NCBI RefSeq assembly: GCF_012271785.1
Contig: NZ_JAAWVT010000012.1
Location: 41,843 to 100,670 of the forward strand
DNA from: Paeniglutamicibacter terrestris
GTDB lineage: Bacteria; Actinomycetota; Actinomycetes; Actinomycetales; Micrococcaceae
DNA length: 58,828 nucleotides
Direction of reading: 5' to 3'
Position numbers and translations under genes: made by a program. The notes beneath the pieces were generated by a model. The model was not told the origin of the DNA. It worked only from the letters and a program-made list of their open reading frames with translations, and searched no databases. Positions 9,162 through 19,000 of the stretch are shown here, one piece after another (the stretch's first letter is position 1; every line of letters starts with the position of its first letter).

Positions 9162-9270
9162 GCACATTCCTTTGGATCAGGCGTTGAGAAGAGGATGTGG
9201 GGGCGGGCTGCTAGGCGGACGGGCTGAAAACGTTCTTCGCACCCGGCCGACCATGCCAACCGCCACAAGT

Positions 9271-10392
9271 TTAGCTTGGAGAGTTGTTTACACCCTGTGT
9301 TAACAATTCCTCGAGGCGTACCAAGAAGGCAGTGGTTTCGGCCTCGGTGCCGGCGGTGACCCGCAGGTGCCCGGGGATACCCACGTCACGGATGATGACT
9401 CCGGCTTCGAGCAGGCCTTCCCAGATGGCCTTGGTGTTCTTCACTCCGCCAAAGAAGACGAAGTTTGAATCACTTGAGGCCGGGGTGAAGCCCAGGCGGG
9501 TCAGTTCGGAAACGATGCGGTCGCGTTGCACCTTGATGGCTTCAACGTTGGCCAGCAAGGTATCGATGTGCTTTAGCGCGGCGTTGCCGGTGGCCTGGGT
9601 GACAGCAGAGAGGTGGTACGGCAGACGAACCAGGCGAATGGCATCGGAGATTTCCGGTGCCGCTGCGAGGTAGCCGATTCGGGCACCAGCCAGGGCGAAG
9701 GCCTTGGACATGGTGCGCGAGACGATGAGCCGTTCGCGTCCCGGCAGCAAGGAAAGTGCCGACGGGGTGCCGGTGTGAGCGAACTCGGCGTAGGCCTCGT
9801 CAACAATCACCACGGTGTTGCTGGCACGACCTGCCTCATATACGGCTTCGACCACGTCCAGCCCCAGTGCCGTTCCGGTGGGGTTGTTCGGTGAGCACAG
9901 CAACACGATGTTGGGTGCAGCCGCCTTCACCTGTTCGGCAGCATCGTGTGCCGAAAGGCCGTAGTCCGCCGAGCGCACGCCAGGGATGTAGGTCGTGTCG
10001 GTTCCGGAGGCCAGTAGCGGATACATCGAGTAGGTGGGAGGGAATCCCATCACCGAGCGGCCGGGGCCGCCGAATGCCTGCAGAATTTGCTGAAGCACTT
10101 CGTTGGAGCCGTTGGCTGCCCACACGTTCTCGGCAGCCAGTCCATGGCCAAGGTAGGCGGCCAGTCGTTCGCGTAATTCGGTGAATTCCCGGTCGGGGTA
10201 GCGGTTCAAGCCCACGGCGGCGGCGGATACCTCTTCGACGATGGCGCGATGCACCTCTGCGGGAAGAGGATGGGTGTTTTCGTTGACGTTCAGTTGGATG
10301 GGGACGTCAATTTGGGGTGCGCCGTATGGGGCAAGACCTTGAAGATTCTCTCGCAGGGGCAAATTTGCCAGGCGATTTAGCCGTTCATTCAC
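9271..10392 (-). CDS. hisC: Histidinol-phosphate aminotransferase
   Basis: A 373-residue class I/II PLP aminotransferase. Seen: LNVNENTHPLP near the N-terminus, the substrate-site motif NGSNEVLQQI, LCSPNNPTGTALG, VVIVDEAYAEF with the PLP-contacting Asp and Tyr, and SRTMSKAFALAGARIGY with the PLP lysine. It converts imidazole acetol phosphate and glutamate into histidinol phosphate. First visible gene of the block hisC-hisB-hisH-(small membrane protein)-hisA; hisD, usually upstream, is replaced here by the LysM gene. About 110 bases of non-coding sequence lie on each side. Confidence 0.94.
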   Translation of the reverse strand: MNERLNRLANLPLRENLQGLAPYGAPQIDVPIQLNVNENTHPLPAEVHRAIVEEVSAAAVGLNRYPDREFTELRERLAAYLGHGLAAENVWAANGSNEVLQQILQAFGGPGRSVMGFPPTYSMYPLLASGTDTTYIPGVRSADYGLSAHDAAEQVKAAAPNIVLLCSPNNPTGTALGLDVVEAVYEAGRASNTVVIVDEAYAEFAHTGTPSALSLLPGRERLIVSRTMSKAFALAGARIGYLAAAPEISDAIRLVRLPYHLSAVTQATGNAALKHIDTLLANVEAIKVQRDRIVSELTRLGFTPASSDSNFVFFGGVKNTKAIWEGLLEAGVIIRDVGIPGHLRVTAGTEAETTAFLVRLEELLTQGVNNSPS

Positions 10393-10504
10393 GCTTCAAG
10401 TCTACGGCGGCGGTAGAGCGGGTCGAGAATCTTGCGCGGCGCCCCGGTAATAATCGGTTCGCATAGGTGCGCTGCGACACGAGCCAAGGGGCGCTCTTGC
10501 TGCG

Positions 10505-10891
10505 TTAGCTCCCGGTCGGAACGAAGAGTTCGGTGCCTGCCTGCAGTACCGAGCTGTTCAGGTTATTCAGGTCGCCGATCTGGCGGATCGCTTCACGCGG
10601 TTCAAGTTCCGGGGCGAATTCGCGGGCGATCCCCCACAGCGTGTCACCCTCAATGACGGTAACGGTGACCGCATCAACACCCAGCGGCACCGAGTCGGAG
10701 GCCTTTGCTGGTGAGAGGAACAGTCCCAAGAGCATCAGCACTACTGTGCTGATGATGAAGATTGGAACACCGATCAACACGAATTTTCCGCGTCGGGTCA
10801 ACCGCAGGGGCGCCAGGTGCTCTTGCAGGTCGATTGGGTAGTCGTTTGCTGTTACTAGGTGGAGCTGGGCCGAGAGAGCAGTGTTTGCCAT
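10505..10891 (-). CDS. LysM domain membrane protein next to lexA (SOS-type cell division inhibitor candidate)
   Basis: 128 residues: a short cytoplasmic part, one membrane helix (about residues 36-60, FVLIGVPIFIISTVVLMLLG), then an external LysM domain (about 75-126, VIEGDTLWGIAREFAPE to AGTELFVPTG) that would bind peptidoglycan. It is divergent from lexA with an SOS box between them. The same arrangement holds for yneA in Bacillus, divS in Corynebacterium and Rv2719c in Mycobacterium, which slow division after DNA damage. This role is inferred from layout and architecture. Confidence 0.82.
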   Translation of the reverse strand: MANTALSAQLHLVTANDYPIDLQEHLAPLRLTRRGKFVLIGVPIFIISTVVLMLLGLFLSPAKASDSVPLGVDAVTVTVIEGDTLWGIAREFAPELEPREAIRQIGDLNNLNSSVLQAGTELFVPTGS

Positions 10892-10978
10892 CGTCTTTGC
10901 CTTTCCTCAAGGTGCGTATGTTCGGTGGTGGAGCCGGAGCTCCTTATCGAACACGCGACGGTTATTCGAACGTGTCTA

Positions 10979-10994
10979 TCGAACATGTGTTCGG
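10979..10994. promoter_or_regulatory. SOS (LexA) box between the LysM gene and lexA
   Basis: TCGAACATGTGTTCGG differs at one position from the actinobacterial LexA box TCGAAC-N4-GTTCGA. Further half-sites (TCGAAC, GTTCGAAC) stand at about 10947, 10966 and 11042. A box here can control both divergent genes. Confidence 0.85.
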
Positions 10995-11180
10995 AGTGCG
11001 TATCTTATTTCTAGCACTTTTCGACGACACCTGTCCAGATCTGTTCGAACAAATCTTTGAAAATAGTGTCTTTGTCTACTAGGATGAAGGGAGTGGAGCG
11101 ATGTATTTACTACATCAGCACGCACCGACAATTTGCGGCACGCGCGGGTAACCGGCGACGATCGGGATGAGGCATTGACA

Positions 11181-11900
11181 ATGACGACCGAACAACGAAC
11201 CCCTCGACGCGACGCGAAGAGCCTGACGATCCGTCAGAAGAAGGTTCTGGAGACCATCCAGCGCTCGGTGAGCCACAACGGCTACCCGCCCTCGATGCGC
11301 GAAATCGGGGACGCAGTGGGGCTAGCCAGCCTCTCCAGCGTCACCCACCAGCTCAGCCAGCTTGAAAAGCTTGGTTACATCCGCCGCGATCCGCGTCGTC
11401 CGCGGGCCATGGAAATCTTGTTGCCGCTGCAGCTTAAGAGCGAATCCAAACTTGACGCTGTTGATGGCCAAGCGGATTTGAAGGCAGCTAACGGCATGAA
11501 CGTCTCCGAGCTCACCACCTCCGCTGATACCGCCATGGTGCCGCTGGTTGGGCGCATCGCGGCAGGCGGGCCGATCCTCGCGGATCAGGCCGTGGAGGAC
11601 GTTTTCGCCCTGCCACGCCAACTGGTTGGCCACGGCGAACTCTTTATGCTCAAGGTCAGCGGCGATTCCATGATCGACGCAGCCATCTGCGACGGTGACT
11701 GGGTTGTGGTCCGACGCCAGCCGACGGCCAACAACGGTGACATCGTTGCGGCCCTGCTCGAAGACGAGGCCACCGTCAAGACGTTCCGCCAACGTGACGG
11801 GCACACCTGGTTGTTGCCGCAGAACTCCCGTTACGAACCAATTCTCGGCGACACTGCCACCGTCATGGGCAAGGTCGTCTCGGTGATGCGCTCCATCTAG
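11181..11900 (+). CDS. lexA: LexA repressor of the SOS response
   Basis: 239 residues. The N-terminal winged helix ([47 protein letters not shown]) binds SOS boxes. The C-terminal S24-type autoprotease has the cleavage Ala-Gly in GRIAAGGPI, the serine in [16 protein letters not shown] and the lysine in [11 protein letters not shown]. RecA filaments trigger self-cleavage. The ATG at 11181 is favoured; the frame stays open to 11133 but those residues are not LexA-like. lexA probably controls itself and the divergent LysM gene through the box at 10979, and recA through the box at 21090. Confidence 0.96.
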   Translation: MTTEQRTPRRDAKSLTIRQKKVLETIQRSVSHNGYPPSMREIGDAVGLASLSSVTHQLSQLEKLGYIRRDPRRPRAMEILLPLQLKSESKLDAVDGQADLKAANGMNVSELTTSADTAMVPLVGRIAAGGPILADQAVEDVFALPRQLVGHGELFMLKVSGDSMIDAAICDGDWVVVRRQPTANNGDIVAALLEDEATVKTFRQRDGHTWLLPQNSRYEPILGDTATVMGKVVSVMRSI

Positions 11901-11923
11901 GGGCAATCCCACCACTCATCCTC

Positions 11924-11967
11924 GATATACGTCAGGGCCGGTCAATTGACCGGCCCTGACGTATATC
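11924..11967. terminator. 44-bp perfect palindrome between lexA and dinG
   Basis: GATATACGTCAGGGCCGGTCAA is followed directly by its exact reverse complement. It lies between two converging genes and should act as a bidirectional terminator. It has no T-run and no unpaired loop beyond the centre. Confidence 0.7.
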
Positions 11968-12021
11968 TAGCGCTTCCCCGGGTCCCCAGTCATCACGGCT
12001 GGGGACCCGGTGCAAAGGCAC

Positions 12022-14028
12022 TCAGTCTTCGCTGAGGCGCTCAAGTGCGGCGATAACCGTCGCCTTGTCCGGAGTTGACCACAGGGGCGGCAGCGAGGCG
12101 CGCAGGAAGGTTCCGTAGCGTTCGGTGGCAAGACGAGAATCCAACACGGCCACCACACCCTTGTCATTAATCGAACGGATCAAACGTCCCGCACCCTGGG
12201 CCAATCGGACCGCCGCGTGGCTGGCAGCCACGGCCATAAATCCGTTTCCACCATGCTTGGCAACGTCGCGGCTCCGCGCGGATGAGAGCGGATCATCCGG
12301 GCGCGGGAAAGGAATCTTGTCGATGATCACCAAACGGCAGGCATTGCCCGGGACATCAACACCCTGCCAGAGCGTCATGGTGCCGAAGAGGCAGGTGTCC
12401 TTCTCCGCGGAAAACTGATCTACCAGCGCCTTCATGCTGGACTCCCCCTGACACAGGATCGGGATGTCCATGCGGGCCCGCAAGATCTCCGCAGCGTCCT
12501 CCGCTGCGCGGCGCGAGGTGAACAGCACCAGTGCCCCACCGCCGGAGGCATTGATCAGGTCCTCAATCTCGCTCAGGGTTTCCTGAGACATCTGTCGTCC
12601 CGGCTTGGGCAGATGCTTAGCAACATACAAAATGCCCTGTTTGGGGTAGTCGAAGGGGCTGCCAACGTCTACGCCGTTCCAGGTCGGAGCGCCGTCACCC
12701 ACCAGCCCTAGGGCACCGGCAACGGGCTCGAAGGCGGCACCGATGGCTAGGGTGGCGCTGGTGAGCACCACGGTGCGCCCATCAAAGAGACCTTCGCGCA
12801 GTTTGCCGGCCACCGAGAGCGGTGCAACGTTCAGGGTGGGTTGACTCGATTCGTCGGGCTGCACGTAGCCCTCCCCCGGGCTGAAGTGTCCAGGACGCGA
12901 GGCCCACACCACCTCGCGCTCCTCCGTCATTTCCAGCATCTTGGTGCATTGGTCCACCAGGTACATGACCTGGGAGCGCGCCATCTGCCGACCACCATCG
13001 GCCGGTGCATTAGCCTCCGGTTTGGAGTCCGAGAGCACCACGCGTGCCGCTTCGGCGATCTGGTTCAGCGCCGACTGCTGTTCGGGATTAAGACCGTGGG
13101 CCATCAGGCCCGTGGGGACTCCCTCGAGGGCACGCGCCAAGGCCTTGGCGCCCTGGTTCAGCGAATCAACGCTGACCGAGCAGTGCTTACGGGCCGCGGA
13201 CGCCGCGCTCTGGACCATGCTCACGGATAACGGTCGGGTGACCGAGCTGGTCACCCGGTCCTGGAGCTCGTGGGCCTCATCGATGATGACGGTATCAAAG
13301 TCGGGAAGTACCGCGATACCCTCGAACGCCGAGACGGCGAGCATCGCATGGTTCGTGATGATGACATCGGCTTCAGCGGCGCGGGCTCGGGCCAACTCGC
13401 TGAAACATTCTGAGGCCATCGGGCACTTTTGAGCGCCCAGGCAATCCATGGCGCTCACCGATACCTGGCGCCACGCCTTGTCGCTGACTCCGGGAGTGAT
13501 GTCATCACGATCACCTGTGTCGGTTTGTTCTGCCCATTGGCGCAGGCGCACCACTTCCTTGCCCAGGTTGGAGCCCGGACCATCACCGGGACCACCAACC
13601 ACCGGGATGCCCGCATCAAGGGCAAATAGTGCACCCTCGTCGTCATCCGGGTAGCCGCCGCTGAGCTTGTACTGGCATACGTAGTTGGAGCGGCCCTTAA
13701 CTAGAGCCACATCCATTTCGCGCGGTAGTTGATCTTTCAGCGAGGCCAAAAGCCGGGGCACGTCCCGGCCCACGATCTGTGCCTGTAGGGCCAGTGTTGC
13801 GGTGGAAATCACCACGGGCTTTTCCGCTTCCAGGGCGTGAGCCAACGCGGGGACCAGATACGCCATGGATTTACCCGTGCCGGTTCCTGCCTGCACCAGC
13901 AGGTGTTCTCCGCTTTCCATGGCGCGCACCACTTGGCGCGTCATTTCATGCTGGCCCGGACGGCTTTGACCGCCCATGCTGGACACTGCCTCGTCCAACA
14001 GGGCGATGACCTCTGATTCCTCAGCCAT
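12022..14028 (-). CDS. dinG: DinG/XPD-type ATP-dependent DNA helicase
   Basis: A 668-residue superfamily 2 helicase that unwinds DNA 5' to 3'. Walker A is QAGTGTGKSMAYLVPAL (about residues 41-57), the DEAH box is in VIIDEAHELQD, and late motifs include LTSATLA, FTSRRAAED and AQGAGRLIRS. Four Cys between Walker A and the DEAH box (YVCQYKL, CLGAQKCPMASECF) would hold the iron-sulfur cluster typical of the family. The start overlaps the end of hflX by eight bases, so the two are coupled. DinG helicases help resolve R-loops and repair intermediates. No SOS box was seen at this gene. Confidence 0.92.
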   Translation of the reverse strand: MAEESEVIALLDEAVSSMGGQSRPGQHEMTRQVVRAMESGEHLLVQAGTGTGKSMAYLVPALAHALEAEKPVVISTATLALQAQIVGRDVPRLLASLKDQLPREMDVALVKGRSNYVCQYKLSGGYPDDDEGALFALDAGIPVVGGPGDGPGSNLGKEVVRLRQWAEQTDTGDRDDITPGVSDKAWRQVSVSAMDCLGAQKCPMASECFSELARARAAEADVIITNHAMLAVSAFEGIAVLPDFDTVIIDEAHELQDRVTSSVTRPLSVSMVQSAASAARKHCSVSVDSLNQGAKALARALEGVPTGLMAHGLNPEQQSALNQIAEAARVVLSDSKPEANAPADGGRQMARSQVMYLVDQCTKMLEMTEEREVVWASRPGHFSPGEGYVQPDESSQPTLNVAPLSVAGKLREGLFDGRTVVLTSATLAIGAAFEPVAGALGLVGDGAPTWNGVDVGSPFDYPKQGILYVAKHLPKPGRQMSQETLSEIEDLINASGGGALVLFTSRRAAEDAAEILRARMDIPILCQGESSMKALVDQFSAEKDTCLFGTMTLWQGVDVPGNACRLVIIDKIPFPRPDDPLSSARSRDVAKHGGNGFMAVAASHAAVRLAQGAGRLIRSINDKGVVAVLDSRLATERYGTFLRASLPPLWSTPDKATVIAALERLSED

Positions 14029-15592
14029 GAATACTAAATTGCTCCACTTCTGCGGCCATGCCTTCGCGGACCTTGACCATCATGCGCGTTCCCGTTTCGG
14101 TATGCTCGACGGCCAAAATTTCGGCCTCGGCGCCGTGGAGTTTATTGACCACGTCGCCTCGATCATAGGGAATCATCAATTCTAGTTGGACATTGGGTCG
14201 CGGAATTGCGGCACTGATCTTTTCCAGCAGTTCCGTAATGCCTTCACCGGTGCGCGCCGAGACGATGACGTGGTTTGGTTCGCGCTGGCGCAAGCGTTCA
14301 ACAACAAAAGGATCTGCCACATCTGCCTTGTTCAGCACGATGATTTCCGGAATGTTCCGGGCATCCACATCGTTGAGCACCTCGCGCACGGCCTGAATCT
14401 GGCCCTCCGGATCCGGGTGCGCGGCGTCAACCACATGCAGGATCAGGTTGGCGTCCGCCACTTCCTCAAGGGTGGAACGGAATGCTTCAACCAACTGGGT
14501 CGGCAGTGACTTCACAAAGCCCACCGTATCCACCAGCGTGTAGTTCAGACCATCTTCGGTTTCGGTCTGACGAACCGTGGGATCCAGCGTGGCGAAGAGC
14601 GCGTTTTCCACCAGAACACCGGCGCTGGTAAGGCGATTGAGCAGCGAGGACTTGCCCGAGTTGGTGTACCCGGTGATGGCCACCGACGGCACTTCGTTGC
14701 GCTTGCGGTTAGCTCGCTTGGCTTCGCGAGCCGGGAGCATGGCCTTGATTTCCTTGCGGAGCTTGGCCATGCGGTCGCGAATGCGGCGGCGGTCCAATTC
14801 GATCTTGGTTTCACCCGGACCACGGGAACCGATGCCACCACCGGCAGCACCGACGCGTCCACCGGCCTGCCGTGACATGGAGTCACCCCAGCCACGAAGA
14901 CGCGGCAACAGGTATTCGAGTTGGGCCAGTTCAACTTGGGCTCGACCTTCGCGGCTCTTGGCGTGCTGAGCAAAGATGTCCAGGATCAGTGCGGTGCGAT
15001 CAATGACCTTGACCTTGACAACATCTTCAAGGGCGCGACGCTGCGAGGGGGCAAGCTCGGTGTCGATGATGACGGTGTCGGCGCCGGTGGCTTCAACAAT
15101 GGCGCGAACCTCTTGGGCCTTGCCCGAGCCGAGGTAGGTGCTGGCGTCCGGCTTGGAACGGCGCTGAACCACACCATCTAGTACTTCGGAGCCCGCGGTT
15201 TCGGCCAGGGCGGCCAGCTCACGCAGAGAGTTCTCCGCGTCTTCAACGGTGCCTTCATTCCAGATACCGGCGAGGACCACGCGCTCGAGGCGCAGCTGGC
15301 GGTATTCGACCTCCGTGACGTCCTCAAGCTCGGTGGACAGGCTTGCACCGCGGCGCAGCGCCCGACGTTCGGCGAGGTCTTCTTGATCCCCATCCGTGGC
15401 CGAGTGCTCGCGGGTGAGATTGCTCAGCGCCTGGGCGCGACCGGAAACGATCCCCTCGTCTTCCGGAGCACCAAAATGCGCGGTTTTGCTCGCTGAGGCC
15501 TTGTCACTGGCAAGGATTCGTTCGATCGTGGACTGAAGCTGAGCCTCGTCCATGTCGTTATGCTGCTGGCCGGAAGGCTGTGAATTGGTCAT
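14021..15592 (-). CDS. hflX: GTPase HflX
   Basis: A 523-residue GTPase that binds the 50S subunit and can rescue or split stalled ribosomes. The HflX N-domain has the glycine-rich segment SRQAGGRVGAAGGGIGSRGP, followed by a basic helix (ELDRRRIRDRMAKLRKEIK). The G domain carries G1 GYTNSGKSSLL, G3 DTVGF and G4 NKAD. The ATG at 15592 is chosen because AGGGGAAC lies just before it; the frame runs on to 15697 without support. Family length is about 430, so the N-terminus has some 90 extra, poorly conserved residues. Confidence 0.93.
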   Translation of the reverse strand: MTNSQPSGQQHNDMDEAQLQSTIERILASDKASASKTAHFGAPEDEGIVSGRAQALSNLTREHSATDGDQEDLAERRALRRGASLSTELEDVTEVEYRQLRLERVVLAGIWNEGTVEDAENSLRELAALAETAGSEVLDGVVQRRSKPDASTYLGSGKAQEVRAIVEATGADTVIIDTELAPSQRRALEDVVKVKVIDRTALILDIFAQHAKSREGRAQVELAQLEYLLPRLRGWGDSMSRQAGGRVGAAGGGIGSRGPGETKIELDRRRIRDRMAKLRKEIKAMLPAREAKRANRKRNEVPSVAITGYTNSGKSSLLNRLTSAGVLVENALFATLDPTVRQTETEDGLNYTLVDTVGFVKSLPTQLVEAFRSTLEEVADANLILHVVDAAHPDPEGQIQAVREVLNDVDARNIPEIIVLNKADVADPFVVERLRQREPNHVIVSARTGEGITELLEKISAAIPRPNVQLELMIPYDRGDVVNKLHGAEAEILAVEHTETGTRMMVKVREGMAAEVEQFSIHG

Positions 15593-16163
15593 GTTCCCCT
15601 TTGCTTGCTGTATTCCAGAATAGTGCCCCGCGCCGACAGAAGAGTGTTTGCGGGTCGAATCAATGTCATGGGCCGAATCGTGGTGTGGTCTCTGCAAGGT
15701 GTATCCCCTACTCGGATCCGGCCCTCATATGAGGGGCCGCACCCTGTGCAATGTTGTTGATCGTGCGTGTCGGGCGAGCTCGGCTTCGGTTGCTGCGCGA
15801 GCGAAGCGGCCAGAAGACAGTGAAGGCGACATGTTGTATAGCGATTCTCGGCTGAAAAATGTTCCCTTGGCTGGAACCGAAATCTAAATCTGTGGTTGAT
15901 CTCGGTGCCTGGGACACGCTGGGAATGACTTATGGCGCTTTTTACTGCCACCCGGCTGCGGTCTACTTCCACCAATGAGCGCATGGCTTTGGCGGGAAGG
16001 ACTACGGGTGTGTGCGAGGGCACTCAGCGTCTTACAGGTAAGTCATAGGGAAAACTCTATCACTTAATTCTCGGGGCCGCTTTGAGGCATCTCACACCCC
16101 AGATGGCACCGTTTCGGCTTCCCCAGTTTGGGTTTGGAACCCCCGGGCGGTTAACCTGCCAAC
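15593..16163. other. Intergenic region, 571 bases, no gene recognised
   Basis: Lies between the divergent hflX and methyltransferase genes. Short open frames here look random. One short hairpin (GGCCCTCAT facing ATGAGGGGCC, near 15720-15740) is the only structure seen. It presumably holds both promoters. Confidence 0.5.
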
Positions 16164-16781
16164 ATGAGCCCGGAACATTATTTCAGCCCCCAGCCCTCCA
16201 CCCCAGAGAAGCGGCGCCAAATTAGCGTCCCCTTGGGTGGCACCGTGCACAGGTTAGAAACCTCCGGTGGCATCTTCAGCCCGGATCGAATCGACAAGGG
16301 AACCGCCATCCTTTTGGGTGGTGTACCCGATCCCGCAAGCAGCGGAAATCTCCTAGATCTCGGCTGCGGTTGGGGTCCCATTGCCCTGAGCATGGCCATG
16401 GCCTCGCCCGAGGCCACGGTGTACGGGGTGGACGTTAATGAACGAAGCCTCGCCCTCACTCGCGATAACGCAGCGACGATCGGCTTGAAAAACGTTGTCG
16501 TGGCGCTGCCCGAGTCCATCGACCCGGCGATGACGTACAACACCATCTGGTCCAACCCACCGATCAGGATCGGTAAGGAAGCTCTTCACGAGCTTTTGCT
16601 GCTCTGGCTCCCCCGTCTGGCCCCGGGCGGAATCGCCTGGTTGGTGGTCCAGAAGAATCTGGGCGCCGATTCCCTGCAGAAGTGGATGATCGGCGTTCTG
16701 CCCGAGGACTGGACCGTCGAGCGGGTCTCGACCGATAATGCCTTCCGCATCCTGCGAGTGGCACGCCCCGAGGCTTCCTAG
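16164..16781 (+). CDS. Class I SAM-dependent methyltransferase, RsmC/RlmG-like
   Basis: A 205-residue one-domain methyltransferase. The SAM site is LLDLGCGWGPIALSMA (about residues 63-78), the acidic residue follows in VYGVDVNERSLAL, and the catalytic motif is WSNPPIRIGK, an NPP[FYI]-type motif used by enzymes that methylate a base amino group. The N-terminal HYFSPQPS and GIFSPDRIDKGTAILL match the 'methyltransferase small' family to which RsmC and RlmG belong. Only the catalytic half of RsmC is present, as is common in Gram-positive bacteria. The target, probably a guanine in rRNA, is inferred. Confidence 0.85.
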   Translation: MSPEHYFSPQPSTPEKRRQISVPLGGTVHRLETSGGIFSPDRIDKGTAILLGGVPDPASSGNLLDLGCGWGPIALSMAMASPEATVYGVDVNERSLALTRDNAATIGLKNVVVALPESIDPAMTYNTIWSNPPIRIGKEALHELLLLWLPRLAPGGIAWLVVQKNLGADSLQKWMIGVLPEDWTVERVSTDNAFRILRVARPEAS

Positions 16782-16800
16782 CCCCCATCCGAAGATTAAG

Positions 16801-16835
16801 CAGTGGCCGAATTCCCTGAAGGAATTCGGCCACTG
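16801..16835. terminator. Bidirectional terminator
   Basis: CAGTGGCCGAATTCC pairs with GGAATTCGGCCACTG across five bases, followed by TCGTTTTT on the plus strand. It lies between the converging methyltransferase and dapF genes. Confidence 0.85.
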
Positions 16836-16841
16836 TCGTTT

Positions 16842-17798
16842 TTAGCTGGCGGAGATCGCACCGCGGGAGACCAGAACCGCCGGCCCACTGAGCACTACAT
16901 GTTCGCGGCCGGTGGCACCTGGTGTGAATTCGATGCCCAGTTCGCCTCCTGGCACCTGAACCTTCCACTGCAATACGTCCAAGGCCTGGGCCCAGTGTCG
17001 GGTCGCCATCGCGGCGGCGCAGGCACCGGTGCCGCAGGCGAGGGTTTCACCCACACCACGTTCGTGCACACGCATGCGTAGCGATCCCACGCCCTCGACG
17101 ACTACCGGGTCCGCGGCCACCACGTATTCAACGTTGGTGCCATGCGGCGGAAGCGGCAGAACCTCGGGAATGGTAAAAAGCTCCAGATTTTCCAGCTCAG
17201 TCTCATTGGCCAGGGCCACCACGGTGTGGGGGTTACCCATGGAAATGCTCAGCGCTCCACGCACCTTTTCCAGCCCAGCGGTGCTCACCCTCGAATCGAG
17301 TCCGTTTTCGGTGGCAGCCTGCTCAAAGATAAATTCCCAGGGACCCATGTCCACCGCGTAACCGTCGTTTAGCCGAGTCACAATCTTCACTCCGGCGCGC
17401 GTTCCGATGGACAGCTGGGAGCCAACAGGCAGCTCAACCAGTTTTTCGGCCAGCAGGAAGTGGACAAAAACTCGCACTCCGTTGCCGCACATTTCGGATA
17501 TTGATCCGTCGCTATTGCGGTAGTCCATGAACCAGTAGGCATCAGGGCTTGATTCCAGCACCTCGCGACCCTCGGCTAGGAACTTAGAAGGTACCGCACG
17601 AATCAGTCCGTCGGCACCAATACCGCGGTGCCGATCGCACAGCGCAGCCACCTGGTGCTTATCGATGTGGTGCTGGTCCGTGGGGTCAGCCACGAGCACA
17701 AAATCGTTGCCCGTCCCGTGCCCCTTGGCATAGGGCAGGTTGCCCACGAGGGACTCGAGGGTGGGTGCTTTTGTCGTGGTGGGTTCGCTCGCGCTCAT
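16842..17798 (-). CDS. dapF: Diaminopimelate epimerase
   Basis: A 318-residue two-domain epimerase converting LL- to meso-diaminopimelate for lysine and peptidoglycan. Each half carries one catalytic cysteine: ISEMCGNGVRVF and LACGTGACAAAMA. The N-terminal YAKGHGTGNDFVLV and GIGADGLIR are conserved. It stands 65 bases downstream of miaA on the same strand, the usual recX-miaA-dapF order of actinobacteria. Slightly longer than average (about 280-300), with a short acidic N-terminal extension. Confidence 0.95.
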   Translation of the reverse strand: MSASEPTTTKAPTLESLVGNLPYAKGHGTGNDFVLVADPTDQHHIDKHQVAALCDRHRGIGADGLIRAVPSKFLAEGREVLESSPDAYWFMDYRNSDGSISEMCGNGVRVFVHFLLAEKLVELPVGSQLSIGTRAGVKIVTRLNDGYAVDMGPWEFIFEQAATENGLDSRVSTAGLEKVRGALSISMGNPHTVVALANETELENLELFTIPEVLPLPPHGTNVEYVVAADPVVVEGVGSLRMRVHERGVGETLACGTGACAAAMATRHWAQALDVLQWKVQVPGGELGIEFTPGATGREHVVLSGPAVLVSRGAISAS

Positions 17799-17863
17799 GC
17801 TTTTAAGAATACGTGCAGCTCCCTCGAGTGGCCTATTTGCTAACTCAGCACCGGAGTGTGGTT

Positions 17864-18763
17864 TCAGGAATTGCGGATACGGTCCAAGACCCTTGGGAGC
17901 AAATCTTTTTCCGTCGGGTCAAACCAGTTCACTCGATCATCGGCGCCGAACCAAGTGACCTGTCGGCGCGCAAACTGCCGGGTGGCTATCACCGTTTTTT
18001 CCGTGGCTTCCTTCATCGACATGGTTCCGTCGAGAACGGCCAAGAATTGCGCATAGCCGATGGCCCTCGATGCGGTCTTGCCCTCGCGAAGACCCTGAGC
18101 ATCGAGCCGGCGCACCTCATCAAGCAATCCCAGATCCACCATCTTGTCCACCCGCTGTGCGAGGCGCTGGTGCAAGAGTGATCGATCAATATTCAGTCCG
18201 ATCTGCACGGCCGGGGCGTGGTATCGACGCTGAGGCATGTAGGAGCTGAAGGGCTTTCCACTGATTTCGTAAACTTCCAGGGCACGAACAAGTCGTCGTT
18301 CATCAAGGTTTCGTGCCGCCGATTCTGGGTCAACCTCGGCCAGCCGCTGGGCCAGAGGGCCAATGCCGACGGTTTGCACTTCGGCTTCGAGCCGTGCCCG
18401 AACCGCGGGATCGGTGGGCGGGAAATCGATTTCGTCCAGTGCTGCCCGAACATAGAGCCCCGAGCCACCCACCAAAATGGGGACGTGGCCACGCGAACGA
18501 ATATCCGCAAACGTTTCTCGAGCAGTCGATTGGAAACGCGCGACGCTGGCTTCTTCCCCAACATCCATGATGTCCAAGAGGTGGTGTGGAATCGAGCCAC
18601 GCTCGGCCAAAGGAAGTTTTGCTGTACCAATATCCATGCCGCGGTAGAACTGCAGGGCATCCGCGTTGACAATTTCGCCGCCCAGTTCTTGTGCCAGGGC
18701 GATGGAAAGATCGGATTTTCCGGTGCCGGTTGGCCCGAGAATGGCAAGGATAGGGAGGTGCAT
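17864..18763 (-). CDS. miaA: tRNA dimethylallyltransferase
   Basis: A 299-residue enzyme that adds a dimethylallyl group to A37 of tRNAs reading U-starting codons. The P-loop is [19 protein letters not shown] at the N-terminus; [32 protein letters not shown] and the C-terminal tRNA-binding FARRQVTWF are present. Start at the ATG at 18763. About 240 bases separate it from recX, so it may have its own promoter. Confidence 0.95.
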   Translation of the reverse strand: MHLPILAILGPTGTGKSDLSIALAQELGGEIVNADALQFYRGMDIGTAKLPLAERGSIPHHLLDIMDVGEEASVARFQSTARETFADIRSRGHVPILVGGSGLYVRAALDEIDFPPTDPAVRARLEAEVQTVGIGPLAQRLAEVDPESAARNLDERRLVRALEVYEISGKPFSSYMPQRRYHAPAVQIGLNIDRSLLHQRLAQRVDKMVDLGLLDEVRRLDAQGLREGKTASRAIGYAQFLAVLDGTMSMKEATEKTVIATRQFARRQVTWFGADDRVNWFDPTEKDLLPRVLDRIRNS

Positions 18764-19000
18764 CGTGGGCTCATTACGTGGTGGTGGAAAGGCTGGGCAT
18801 GCCCGGAGACATACCGCGAATAATTCAGTTGCCTACCGTAGGAACGCTACAGGATTCTGTTTGCTGGTGATCTCTCGCTCTGCGCGCGAACGGTGACCGG
18901 GATTGTGCGATGGGTCGGCCAATTCATGGAGATGCTCGAAGGCACCATCCAAGGTTACCCAATTAGGCACTGGCATGGCCCCGAAATGCGGGGCCACGAA

